A DNA stretch of 29,457 bases from JAPLCX01 sp964460305 (GTDB taxonomy: Bacteria > Auribacterota > Tritonobacteria > UBA1439), in NCBI GenBank assembly GCA_964460305.1, contig CAYWRA010000022.1, positions 1-29,457 of the forward strand, written 5' to 3'. The position numbers and the translations under genes were made by a program. The first letter of the stretch is position 1; every line of letters begins with the position of its first letter. The notes below the pieces were generated by a model. It was not told where the DNA came from. It worked only from the letters and a program-made list of their open reading frames with translations, and made no database searches. Shown here piece by piece: positions 1 to 7,533 of this stretch.

Positions 1-33
1 ATACCGCCTTTTTCAATCCGGACTCCTCCTGAC

Positions 34-54
34 ACCCCATAACTGAGGGATTAC
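34..54. repeat. Copy of a dispersed repeat end (ACCCCATAACTGAGGG)
   Basis: The same word, with one or two changes, occurs at 21321-21341 on this strand and inverted at 21191-21205 (CCCTCAGTTATGGGG). The short string ATACCGC precedes it in both same-strand copies (1-7 and 21305-21311), so the window probably opens inside a larger composite repeat like the one at 21163-21503. No gene is seen between here and 237. Confidence 0.6.
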
Positions 55-167
55 ACATCTTTGTTCTGCATAATCTTTCTCTTCCGCCCGATGCGCCCCT
101 CCGGTATAATCCACGTGCGTGAGGAGTCGGGGGGGAAGGGTGCCATTGCGTTAGAATACAGTAGCCG

Positions 168-215
168 GAATTCAGAATCCAGAATATCGTCCGCTACCTT
201 CTGGATTCTGGATTC
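168..215. repeat. Inverted pair of heptad tandem words before alr
   Basis: The left arm 168-185 (GAATTCAGAATCCAGAAT) and the right arm 199-215 (TTCTGGATTCTGGATTC) are near-perfect inverted copies with a 13-nt loop. Each arm is itself a tandem of a 7-nt word (TTCTGGA). The right arm runs into TGGTAGGAAACAT, which carries the likely SD of alr. A related sequence lies in front of dnaG at 8520-8556. Confidence 0.75.
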
Positions 216-236
216 CTATGGTAGGAAACATAATAT

Positions 237-1364
237 ATGGAAAAGCTCTACAAGACCTGGGCCGAGATCGATCTCGGCGCAGTCAGGGAAAACATCGCAA
301 AGATCCGCCGCAGGCTCGGGCGGAAGGTGAAGCTCCTGGCCGTCGTCAAAGCAGACGCATACGGCCACGGCATGGCGCATATCTCACGCGCCGCCATTGA
401 GGCGGGGGTGAGCTGGCTCGGCGTTTCGAACATCTATGAGGCTCTCACCCTGCGAAAATCCTTTCCCAAAGCGCGCATTCTCATCCTCAGCGCGGGCATG
501 GCCGGCCACGCCCGCGCGATCGTGCGTCACCGCCTCACCCCCGTCATATGCTCCCAGGAAATGCTCGACGCGGTCGGGAATGCCGCGCTCAAAGCCAAGC
601 AGGTCGCCGACATCCACATCGTCGTCGACACCGGGATGGGGCGGGTCGGCGTCTGGCATGAGGGGGCGTTCGATCTCATCGCGCAGGCGCGGCGGACGAA
701 AGGCGTGCGGCTCCAGGGGATATGCTCGCATTTCGCCTGCTCGTCCGAAAGGGACCTCTCGTTCACGAAATTGCAGCTCGACAGATTCAAACGGGTGCTC
801 GCAACATGCGCGCGCGCAGGCATCCGGTTCCCCTTAAAGCATATCGCCAACAGCGGCGCCGTCCTCGGCCTGCCCTCCTCGGCGTTCAATCTCGCCCGCC
901 TGGGAATCATGATGTACGGGGCCTATCCATCCCGTGAGGTGATAAAAAGCATTCCGATCAAGCCGGCGCTCACACTCAAGACCGAGATCTGCTTCCTGAA
1001 GAACGTCCAGAAGGGGCGGTCCATCAGCTATTGCAGGAGTTACGTCACATACCGCAATACGAAGGTTGCAACCATCCCGATCGGCTATGGGGACGGCTAC
1101 AGCCGGCTCCTCTCCAATAGGGGGGAGGTGCTCGTGCGCGGCCAGCGCGCCCCGGTCATCGGGAACGTCACCATGGACCAGACGATGATCGACGTCGGCC
1201 ACATCCAGGGCGTCAAGGTGGGGGACGAGGTGGTGCTGATAGGCAGGCAGGAAGAAAACGAGATCACGCTCAATGAGGTCGCGGACCTCACCGGCACCAT
1301 CCCCTACGACGTCATGTGCGCGATGGGGAAACAGGTCCAGCACCGCATCTACATCCGTCGCTAA
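237..1364 (+). CDS. alr: Alanine racemase
   Basis: This PLP enzyme interconverts L- and D-alanine in the cytoplasm and supplies D-Ala for peptidoglycan. The 375 residues match the usual family length. The N-terminal barrel carries VVKADAYGHG with the PLP lysine at K38. The second domain carries the catalytic tyrosine at Y265 in SISYCRSY, followed by PIGYGDGYSR, and MDQTMIDV near 313-320. The ATG is chosen because GTAGGAA lies about 10 nt upstream and the family N-terminus starts here. A TATAAT at 105-110 could be a -10 box, but no convincing -35 goes with it. The gene stands alone; the leader carries the heptad inverted repeat at 168-215. The family call is very secure; no residue appears to be missing. 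Confidence 0.96.
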   Translation: MEKLYKTWAEIDLGAVRENIAKIRRRLGRKVKLLAVVKADAYGHGMAHISRAAIEAGVSWLGVSNIYEALTLRKSFPKARILILSAGMAGHARAIVRHRLTPVICSQEMLDAVGNAALKAKQVADIHIVVDTGMGRVGVWHEGAFDLIAQARRTKGVRLQGICSHFACSSERDLSFTKLQLDRFKRVLATCARAGIRFPLKHIANSGAVLGLPSSAFNLARLGIMMYGAYPSREVIKSIPIKPALTLKTEICFLKNVQKGRSISYCRSYVTYRNTKVATIPIGYGDGYSRLLSNRGEVLVRGQRAPVIGNVTMDQTMIDVGHIQGVKVGDEVVLIGRQEENEITLNEVADLTGTIPYDVMCAMGKQVQHRIYIRR

Positions 1365-1438
1365 CCACCCATACCAGAAGCACCCGAAGAAAAACACGCC
1401 CCCGCGGTGCATTATCAGAGATGCGCCAATCCCCATCC

Positions 1439-1468
1439 TTGACGTTTGTGCATAGCGCCCATTATAAT
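1439..1468 (+). promoter_or_regulatory. Sigma70-type promoter for grpE-dnaJ
   Basis: TTGACG (1439-1444) is followed after 18 nt by a perfect TATAAT (1463-1468). A transcript would begin near 1475 and have a leader of about 100 nt before grpE. No CIRCE element (TTAGCACTC-N9-GAGTGCTAA) is seen nearby, so HrcA control is not supported. This is the main feature of the 214-nt gap after alr. Confidence 0.7.
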
Positions 1469-1578
1469 ATCCCTGGAATTCACATCCTTCTTGGCCCGCT
1501 CAGAGGCAATCTTCGCACCTAACGGCAGGTTCAAAAGGAGCGGGTCTGTTCCGCTCACGTTCACAAGGAGCGCATCCC

Positions 1579-2235
1579 ATGCACAAAAGCCACGAGAAAA
1601 AACACGACGACAAAGACGTGAAGAGCAACCTGGAGATCGCCATGGATAAAGCCGAAAAAATGGCGACGGGAGCGCCGCCCCACGGAAAAGAGGCGCACTT
1701 GCCCGAGGAGGAGCTACGCGCGCTGCGGGAGAAGGCGGCCAAGGCCGATGAATATTACGACCATTGGCTTAGGGCCGCGGCGGATCTCGAAAATTACAAG
1801 AAACGCGCCGAGCGGGAGCGTAGCGACCTGCTCAAATACGCGCATGAGGAGATCATGTCGGACCTCATCGTGGTGCTGGACAACTTCGAGCGCGCGCTCG
1901 CGGCCGCCGAGACAAGCGCCGGCTCGACACAGCTCACCGAAGGCGTGAGACTCATCCGGAAGCAGCTCCTAGCGGTGCTCCAAAAGTACGGCCTACGGCC
2001 GATCGAGGCGATTGGCAAGCCTTTCAATCCCGAGTTCCATGAAGCCGTCGCGCAGGCCGAAACGGACGAGCATCCGGAGGGGACGGTTCTCACCGAACAA
2101 CTCAAGGGCTACACGCTCGACAACAGATTGCTGAGACCGGCGGTCGTCGTAACCTCGAAGAGGAGCGCGGCGGCGGAAACGGGGGAGCGCGCCACCCGCG
2201 AAGATGGCCCACCCGATCAACCTCCAACCCCCTGA
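1579..2235 (+). CDS. grpE: Nucleotide exchange factor GrpE
   Basis: GrpE releases ADP from DnaK and so resets the Hsp70 cycle; it acts as a cytoplasmic dimer. The 218-residue protein has a charged, low-complexity N-terminus (about 1-45), a long helical region (about 48-110, LRALREKAAKADEYYDHWLR...) and the C-terminal beta domain with FNPEFHEAV and the family-typical ending GYTLDNRLLRPAVVVTSK. The ATG follows AAGGAG at a good distance (about 1565-1570). It is first in a probable grpE-dnaJ unit driven from 1439-1468. The usual dnaK between grpE and dnaJ is absent; the 120-nt gap holds a repeat instead. Confidence 0.96.
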   Translation: MHKSHEKKHDDKDVKSNLEIAMDKAEKMATGAPPHGKEAHLPEEELRALREKAAKADEYYDHWLRAAADLENYKKRAERERSDLLKYAHEEIMSDLIVVLDNFERALAAAETSAGSTQLTEGVRLIRKQLLAVLQKYGLRPIEAIGKPFNPEFHEAVAQAETDEHPEGTVLTEQLKGYTLDNRLLRPAVVVTSKRSAAAETGERATREDGPPDQPPTP

Positions 2236-2251
2236 CGGCACTACGGCAACT

Positions 2252-2337
2252 AATGACTAATGCCAAATGTCAAAATGCATCGTAGTTTTGTCATTTGATA
2301 TTTGTCATTCTCAATATTGGGGTTGGATTTGGGATTT
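2252..2337. repeat. Heptad-word inverted repeat between grpE and dnaJ
   Basis: The left arm 2252-2275 and the right arm 2286-2309 are imperfect inverted copies of a period-7 word (GTCATTT GATATTT GTCATT on the right). A second period-7 stretch follows at about 2310-2337 (TTGGGGT TGGATTT GGGATTT). Related copies lie at 17684-17734, 23125-23148 and 23201-23228. The hairpin sits where dnaK would be expected, and could affect message stability or dnaJ translation; that role is inference. Confidence 0.75.
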
Positions 2338-2355
2338 TTCCAGGAGCATAGCAGC

Positions 2356-3513
2356 ATGGCAACCAAAAGAGATTACTACGAAATCCTGGGTGTTCCGAGG
2401 GACGCGTCCGTCGACGCGTTGAAGAAGGCGTACCGTAAGCTGGCGCTCCGCCACCATCCCGACAAAAACCCTGGAAACAAAGATGCCGAGGAGCATTTCA
2501 AACAGGTGTCGGAAGCCTACGAGGTGCTGAGCGATCAGCAGAAGCGGGAGCGCTACGACCGGTTCGGACACGCGGGGCTCAGGGGAGGAGGAGGCGGCGG
2601 CGGTGGGTTCGGCGGATTCGGCGTCGACCTAGAGGAGGCATTGCACACCTTCATGTCGGCCTTCGGCGGAGGTGGGAGCATCTTTGAGGATTTCTTCGGG
2701 TTCTCCGGCCGGCGTCGGGGACCGGAGCGGGGCGCCGATCTCCGCTACGATATCGAGATCACCCTCGAGGAAGCCGCATCGGGATGCAAGAAAGAGATCT
2801 CATTCCCCTGCCTCGTCTCATGCCCGGACTGCGAGGGCAGCGGCGCAAATAAGGGAACCTCGCGCGTTGCCTGCCATGCATGCGGCGGCTCTGGTATAGT
2901 CGAACGCAGGGTGCAGGGTTTCTTCGGATGGAGCATACAGCGGCATGCGTGCGCGCCGTGCGCAGGCTCGGGAACGATTGCACAGGACCCTTGTCCCCGC
3001 TGCCATGGCGAGGGCAGGGTGCGGCACAAGAAAAAAATCATGGTGCACGTTCCACCGGGGGTGGAATTGGGTTCGCGACTCCAGATCTCGGGCGAGGGCG
3101 AGGCTGGGGTACATGGCGCCGAAACGGGAAATTTGTATATCCTCATCCACGTGAAGGAGCATGAGCTCTTCCAACGGCATGGCGACGATATATTGTGCGA
3201 GGTCCCGGTAAGCTTCGTCACGGCGGTGCTTGGCAGCGTCATAGACGTCCCCACCATAGGCGGGAAGGTCCCGCTCACCATTCCTCCCGGCACACAGTCA
3301 GGAAAAACGTTAAGGCTTAAGGGCAAGGGCATGCCCAACGTCAACGGCTTGGGGCGAGGAGACCAGTACGTGAAGGTGTGCCTGGAGACCCCCGTCGGCA
3401 TCACCGAGGAACAGAAACGCCTGCTCGAAAAATTCGCCGAGCTCGGTGGAGAAAAACTATACCCGATGAGCAGCTCGTTCTTCGCAAAAGCGAAGAAATT
3501 CTTTACGGGCTGA
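2356..3513 (+). CDS. dnaJ: Chaperone protein DnaJ (Hsp40)
   Basis: DnaJ delivers unfolded clients to DnaK and stimulates its ATPase. The order of domains is standard: a J domain at the N-terminus with HPD (in HHPDKNPGN), a Gly/Phe-rich linker (RGGGGGGGGFGGFG), a zinc-binding domain with four CxxCxGxG repeats (CPDCEGSG, CHACGGSG, CAPCAGSG, CPRCHGEG), and the C-terminal client-binding domain. The protein is 385 residues from the ATG at 2356 (MATKRDYYEILGV), preceded by CAGGAG at 2341-2346. The frame stays open upstream to a TTG at 2302, but that extension is repeat DNA with no family match, so it is rejected. It is downstream of grpE with dnaK missing from the locus. Confidence 0.96.
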   Translation: MATKRDYYEILGVPRDASVDALKKAYRKLALRHHPDKNPGNKDAEEHFKQVSEAYEVLSDQQKRERYDRFGHAGLRGGGGGGGGFGGFGVDLEEALHTFMSAFGGGGSIFEDFFGFSGRRRGPERGADLRYDIEITLEEAASGCKKEISFPCLVSCPDCEGSGANKGTSRVACHACGGSGIVERRVQGFFGWSIQRHACAPCAGSGTIAQDPCPRCHGEGRVRHKKKIMVHVPPGVELGSRLQISGEGEAGVHGAETGNLYILIHVKEHELFQRHGDDILCEVPVSFVTAVLGSVIDVPTIGGKVPLTIPPGTQSGKTLRLKGKGMPNVNGLGRGDQYVKVCLETPVGITEEQKRLLEKFAELGGEKLYPMSSSFFAKAKKFFTG

Positions 3514-3528
3514 GCCACCACAGCCAAA

Positions 3529-3570
3529 AGCTGAAAGCTGAAATTCCTTTAACTTTACACTTTAAACCTT
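3529..3570. repeat. Two heptad tandem words between dnaJ and rsmE
   Basis: AGCTGAA AGCTGAA (3529-3542) and ACTTTAC ACTTTAA (3552-3565) are period-7 words filling the 71-nt gap. The inverse of the second (AAGGTTTAAGGTGTAAA) recurs at 14271-14287 after ACAGCCAAA, a string that also precedes the copy here. Confidence 0.6.
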
Positions 3571-3584
3571 GAGCTGTTTTTACC

Positions 3585-4340
3585 GTGCACGTCCGCCGTC
3601 TCTTCATCGATCCAGAATCCCGCGACCGCGACCGAATCCAGCTCCGCGGCCAGGAGGCCCACTATCTCCTGCACGTGCTTAGGCTCAGCAAAGGCGACGA
3701 GGTCAACGCATTTGACGGGCGCGGCTGGTCATACAGGGCGACGATCGTGGAGACGGGGAAGGGATCGGCGACCCTCAAGCTTTTAGAATCGCGGCAGGCC
3801 ATGCGGGCGCCAAAGGCATTCAGCGTGGCCCAGGCCGTCCTCAAAGCTCCGGCAATGGACGCGGTGGTCCAAGCGTGTACGGAGTTGGGCGCCGCGGCGA
3901 TCATCGGTTTTCATACCGCGCGGACCGTCCCACGGGGCCGGGCGATTTCTGAGGCGTCCCGCAAACTCGAACGGTGGCGGAAGCTCGCCATAGAGGCCTG
4001 CCGGCAATGCCGAAGGGAATTCCTACCCGAGCTGCGGCTGCTTCCCGCTATAGAAGACCTAGGGACGGTTGTTCGTGCGTTCGACCATACGCTCGTCGCA
4101 TCGCTCACCGAGGGAAGCAAACCCCTCGCGGCGCTCCTCTCTTCAAACCGCATCCAGCAGGGCAAAAACATTCTACTCATCGTCGGCCCCGAGGGAGATT
4201 TCTCTAAACAAGAACTCGTCCGCCTGCGCGACTTCGGTACGACCCCATGCAATCTTTCGGACGCTGTCCTGAGGGCCGAAACCGCCGCCATCGCCGGCGC
4301 CGCCATCATCGGCCAGCATCTCATACGGAAAATATGTTGA
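3585..4340 (+). CDS. rsmE: 16S rRNA (uracil-1498-N3)-methyltransferase RsmE
   Basis: RsmE is a SPOUT-class (trefoil-knot) methyltransferase that uses SAM to methylate U1498 in helix 44 of 16S rRNA. The 251-residue protein shows the N-terminal PUA-like part (VRRLFIDPES...GQEAHYLLHVLRL) and the C-terminal knot with LIVGPEGDFSKQEL and NLSDAVLRAETAAIAGAAII, the SAM-binding signature. The start is GTG at 3585, the only start that gives the family N-terminus; no clear SD precedes it. The stop overlaps the next start by 7 nt. In many genomes rsmE neighbours mtaB; here a ruined mtaB lies 2.2 kb further on, after two added genes. Confidence 0.94.
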   Translation: MHVRRLFIDPESRDRDRIQLRGQEAHYLLHVLRLSKGDEVNAFDGRGWSYRATIVETGKGSATLKLLESRQAMRAPKAFSVAQAVLKAPAMDAVVQACTELGAAAIIGFHTARTVPRGRAISEASRKLERWRKLAIEACRQCRREFLPELRLLPAIEDLGTVVRAFDHTLVASLTEGSKPLAALLSSNRIQQGKNILLIVGPEGDFSKQELVRLRDFGTTPCNLSDAVLRAETAAIAGAAIIGQHLIRKIC

Positions 4341-5878
4341 ACCACCTGGACGAAGCACGTAGCCGAATGTGGACATGCAGCACCATGCTCATAGTGTGGG
4401 TGAGTGTATTCATCGTGTATCAAACGACTTTCATCTCCACACCGCGCCTCTTCATGTATCCAAAAGTCGGACCGTCGTTCTTCGATACGCAAGATCACGC
4501 CGCTGCCCTGAGAGGAAAGCCAAATGACACAGATATGCGTAAACACCTCCTCTATTACCCGCTTGGCCATGCCATCTTCAAAATCGCGAACGGCGCGCGA
4601 TTACTGACGGGTTTCAAAAGTGAATGCACCGCGCTCATTTTCCCCGATGCGCTGTACGGTTCACTATCCGTGGTGCTCGCTTACTTTCTCTTCCTGAGGC
4701 AAATAGGAAAGAGGCGGGAGGTCGCGGTCTCAACCGCTGTATACGCCTTCAGCTATTCTCTCTGGCTTGTCTCGAGCCTCACAGAGAGCTATGCGCTCAC
4801 CACTCTCTGCATCAATATCTTCCTCTGTTTTGCAATCAGGAAAGACGCGAAGCCATCGTGGACCTGGTGCAGCGGGATGGTCGTCCTTATCGGACTGAGC
4901 AGCCTGTGCGACCTGCGGTCCCTTTTCCTGCTCGTGGTGCCGCTGTACATCGTTATTCGTTCACCCGGGATAGGGTTTCGCACCGCAGGAGGATATGCGC
5001 TCTTCCTCTGCCTCGGCGCAATGGGCATTGTCGCAGCAGCGTACACATCGTACGAGCATATGTCGGGCAGGACATGCTTTAATATCGTCACCGCATCCAA
5101 CTGGTTCCTGGGCTACGGGCATAAGTTTATTTCGGGGTTGACACTAGGATCACGATCTCCGTGTTATACCCTTTTCACTTTCCTGATCCAGGCACTGTCC
5201 CCTTTATACCAAGAGCAGTTGAATCAAGCCTCTCTGCTCATGACCCGGGTGCATGTCGTCCTCGCGTCTTGCTTTATGGGACTTTATATAATCCTCGTTA
5301 TACGATCAGTGCCATCTCTTTGGAGGAATCTCCTGGCGCGGCGGAGCCTTCAGGGTATGGCGTGTTGGGTCGCTATCTACCTTGCCTATCACATCTTCTA
5401 CTCCCCTTGGTCTGCGATGCTGTTTGCCCCGCCCGTCATACTTCCGCTTATGCTCCTCATTGTGCCAGGGGTCATTAAAGCCTGGGAGCCGCTACGATTC
5501 GGGACAAAAATAATGGCCGTTGCAGCGGTGACCTTGCTTGCAAACAACCTGATGCTGATGAATGAAGCACGCCTGGCTTGGCAATGCCCATCCATCGTGC
5601 AATCGCCCGCAGACTGCATCTATCTCCTCCCGGGCGAGATAGAACGGGCACGGTTTCTCATGGCCAAAATCTCCTTGCTCTACCCCTCGTCGGAGAGATC
5701 GCGGCTGATCGCACTCATGGCAAAAGCGCCTCAGACGCTGAGCGCGAAGGAAGAACTGGAGTTAAACGAACTCTTTTCCAAAAGACCCGAACGCCTCACG
5801 CAATCGGAACGTGAACAACTGCATAATATTACGTATCGGCAGCAAGAGGCTGTCAACTTGGCCAGAAAAGGCATGTGA
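4334..5878 (+). CDS. Multi-pass membrane protein, GT-C glycosyltransferase-like
   Basis: The 514-residue product starts at ATG 4334, overlapping the rsmE stop; the frame is open further upstream only inside rsmE. It has about ten hydrophobic segments (first about residues 14-32). The first external loop carries FFDTQDHAAALRG, which places acidic residues where GT-C enzymes (PMT/ArnT-like) have their catalytic aspartate, and the motif SSLTESYALTTL recalls the E-Y-x-L motif of DUF2723-type GT-C proteins. The last ~70 residues are hydrophilic and charged. GT-C enzymes move sugars from lipid carriers to acceptors outside the cytoplasm; that activity is inferred from topology and weak motifs only. 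It is translationally coupled to rsmE, but the functional link is unclear. Confidence 0.6.
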   Translation: MLNHLDEARSRMWTCSTMLIVWVSVFIVYQTTFISTPRLFMYPKVGPSFFDTQDHAAALRGKPNDTDMRKHLLYYPLGHAIFKIANGARLLTGFKSECTALIFPDALYGSLSVVLAYFLFLRQIGKRREVAVSTAVYAFSYSLWLVSSLTESYALTTLCINIFLCFAIRKDAKPSWTWCSGMVVLIGLSSLCDLRSLFLLVVPLYIVIRSPGIGFRTAGGYALFLCLGAMGIVAAAYTSYEHMSGRTCFNIVTASNWFLGYGHKFISGLTLGSRSPCYTLFTFLIQALSPLYQEQLNQASLLMTRVHVVLASCFMGLYIILVIRSVPSLWRNLLARRSLQGMACWVAIYLAYHIFYSPWSAMLFAPPVILPLMLLIVPGVIKAWEPLRFGTKIMAVAAVTLLANNLMLMNEARLAWQCPSIVQSPADCIYLLPGEIERARFLMAKISLLYPSSERSRLIALMAKAPQTLSAKEELELNELFSKRPERLTQSEREQLHNITYRQQEAVNLARKGM

Positions 5879-5881
5879 GCG

Positions 5882-6496
5882 ATGAGACACTTTTTTCTCT
5901 GCACTCTGATCACCGTCGTACTGGGCAGCGGCAGCCATGCCGGCGATGGGAAAACGTTCTTCGTCCAAGCGGCATGTGCGGGCAAGGCGGAAATCGCCGC
6001 GCAACAAATTGCGAAAGGGGCAGACGTCGGTGCGGCAGGTCTGCAAGACGGGACCGCGCTTTTGCTGGCGGCTGAACGGAACCAAATAGAAATCGTGAGA
6101 TTGCTTCTCGAACATGGAGCGGATATAAACAAGATCCCTCGCCCCAACCCTTTCACAGGCGTGGTTTCCATGACCCCCTTGATGGCCGCATCAGCGCAGG
6201 GGCACGCAGCAGTCGTAGAACTCCTCCTTGCACATGGAGCCGATGCGAGCACCCAAGTCGGCAATACGGCATTGTATGAAGAGGGGGTGACAGCGCTCCT
6301 CCTGGCGACCGTCAAAGGCCATACCCAGGTGGTGGACCTCCTGAACCAGGCAGCCGCTTCGGGAGGGCGTACCTGGAAGTACATGGTCATCGCGATATGG
6401 ATCCTGCTGGCGGTTATCATCATGGTTCAGCCAAAGGAGCCGCGGTCGGCGGCTAATCAGCGAGATGAATCAAAAAGTACGCAACTTCCACGCTAA
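5882..6496 (+). CDS. Exported ankyrin-repeat protein with C-terminal membrane anchor
   Basis: This 204-residue protein starts with a signal-peptide-like segment (about 1-20, ending near SHAGDG), followed by about four ankyrin repeats (roughly 25-160; clear copies: GTALLLAAERNQIEIVRLLL and TPLMAASAQGHAAVVELLL, each ending EHGAD or AHGAD). A single hydrophobic helix (about 166-185, YMVIAIWILLAVIIMV) and a short charged tail follow. The layout predicts a repeat domain outside the cytoplasmic membrane with a short cytoplasmic end. Ankyrin repeats bind proteins; no partner is evident. The gene lies 3 nt after the GT-C-like gene, so the two are probably cotranscribed. Confidence 0.8.
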   Translation: MRHFFLCTLITVVLGSGSHAGDGKTFFVQAACAGKAEIAAQQIAKGADVGAAGLQDGTALLLAAERNQIEIVRLLLEHGADINKIPRPNPFTGVVSMTPLMAASAQGHAAVVELLLAHGADASTQVGNTALYEEGVTALLLATVKGHTQVVDLLNQAAASGGRTWKYMVIAIWILLAVIIMVQPKEPRSAANQRDESKSTQLPR

Positions 6497-6503
6497 GACA
6501 TCC

Positions 6504-6755
6504 ATGAAAACGTTCAACATCACCACCCTCGGTTGCAAGGTAAACCAGCACGACGGCCGGCTCATTCGCGAAAATCTCTTGTCGGCGGGCCGGAAGGACA
6601 CCGGATCGCCTCGACGCGCACCCGGACATATGCATCGTCAATACCTGCGCTGTGACCGGGGCGAGTGAAGCGAAATCGAGAAGGGACGGCTATGCCGGGG
6701 GCGTATCGAACGGGTCTTGGATGACGGCATAGCGGGCAGGCGGGTGCAGAGTTGA
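6504..6755 (+). pseudogene. mtaB: Remnant of tRNA t6A37 methylthiotransferase MtaB (frameshift and internal deletion)
   Basis: Reading from ATG 6504 gives MKTFNITTLGCKVNQHDGRL..., the N-terminus of the MtaB/MiaB family. At about 6585-6595 the frame breaks; the next frame continues with PDICIVNTCAVTGASEAKSR, the second conserved cysteine motif. Just after this the homology ends, and a third frame gives GRIERVLDDGIAGRRVQS followed by a stop at 6753-6755, which may be the original C-terminus. The radical SAM core (about 350 residues) is missing, so no activity is possible. MtaB turns t6A into ms2t6A at position 37 of tRNAs that read ANN codons. Confidence 0.85.
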
Positions 6756-6785
6756 AAATTCGCCCAAAATTTGCCCAATAATATA

Positions 6786-6815
6786 TTGAGCATTTTACGT
6801 TATATGCGGTATAAT
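6786..6815 (+). promoter_or_regulatory. Sigma70-type promoter for cvpA-NIF3
   Basis: TTGAGC (6786-6791) is separated by 18 nt from a perfect TATAAT (6810-6815), in an AT-rich patch that stands out from the flanks. The leader to cvpA would be about 50 nt. It contains a period-7-like stretch (CTGGGCA CTGGACA, 6849-6862) and no obvious SD. Confidence 0.7.
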
Positions 6816-6873
6816 AAGAGGTTGTTTTTTTTTGGTTGTATCTTGTCTCTGGGCACTGGACACGGCATAGCGC

Positions 6874-7533
6874 ATGAGATTTAACTGGCTTGACGCACTG
6901 GTCGCTCTCTTCGTGATCCGCGGAATGGTAATCGGCCACCGGCGCGGACTTTCTGGAGAGCTCATTCGCTTTATCGGCATTGTGTGCGCTCTCTATTTTT
7001 CTTTCAAATTCTATGAGATAGGGGCCGATCGTCTCATGCAGCGCGTTACCCTCGAACGGAACGTAGCCATCGGTATCTCGTTCGCGGGTATTTTCCTCGC
7101 GGTGTCGTTCTTTTTTTACATGATCAGTCAGACGGCGCACCGGGCGACGCAGCTTCCGGCGATCGCCGCATTCGACAAGCTGGGCGGCACCATCATCGGG
7201 GGGGCAAAGGCATTCCTCTTTGCCTGCGTGGCGCTGATACTCCTCGCCCTGGTGCGCGTGGATGCGATCTCAAACGCCGTCAGTCAGAACTCGTTCTGCG
7301 GCGTGCTCGCCATATCCGCGGTCCCGGGCGCGTACAGACTGGCGGTGCGCGTTTATCCACAGGTGCAATCCCTCCCCGCCACGGAGGTGATCAAGAAGTT
7401 GCCCGCAGTCAGGCAAAGGACGGAGCTGGACTTAGGAGTCGGATCGCAGGGCGAACGTAAGAACGCCGGGGTTCCGGGCAATACGATGCCCGAAGGGCAG
7501 AAAACCCCGCATACAAAAGGAAAAACCATATGA
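6874..7533 (+). CDS. cvpA: CvpA family membrane protein
   Basis: The 219-residue protein begins with the family signature N-WLDALVALFVIRGMVIGHRRGLSGELIR and has about four membrane segments (about 5-20, 30-46, 65-90 and 112-130), followed by a long soluble, Pro/Lys-rich tail (about 165-219). CvpA proteins are inner-membrane proteins named for colicin V production; their molecular role is not settled. The start fits the family N-terminus although no SD is visible. The stop overlaps the next start (ATGA), so it is translationally coupled to the NIF3-like gene. Confidence 0.85.
   Translation: MRFNWLDALVALFVIRGMVIGHRRGLSGELIRFIGIVCALYFSFKFYEIGADRLMQRVTLERNVAIGISFAGIFLAVSFFFYMISQTAHRATQLPAIAAFDKLGGTIIGGAKAFLFACVALILLALVRVDAISNAVSQNSFCGVLAISAVPGAYRLAVRVYPQVQSLPATEVIKKLPAVRQRTELDLGVGSQGERKNAGVPGNTMPEGQKTPHTKGKTI

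Noticed and set aside
105..110. TATAAT before alr as a promoter
   Set aside because: No usable -35 at 16-18 nt; only mentioned as a lone -10 candidate.
168..215. CRISPR array from the short repeats
   Set aside because: Words are 7-9 nt and contiguous, without regular 25-40-nt spacers, and no cas gene is present.
834..1436. Long antisense frames over alr and other GC-rich genes
   Set aside because: They are by-products of codon bias opposite well-identified genes.
2302..2355. N-terminal extension of DnaJ from a TTG
   Set aside because: It is repeat DNA; the ATG at 2356 has an SD and gives the canonical J-domain start.
3121..3180. CACGTG in dnaJ and elsewhere as further parS sites
   Set aside because: Flanks do not match TGTTN...NAACA; only 29113-29128 fits.
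7353..7361. TTATCCACA, a perfect DnaA box, inside cvpA
   Set aside because: A single copy inside coding sequence with no cluster; expected by chance.
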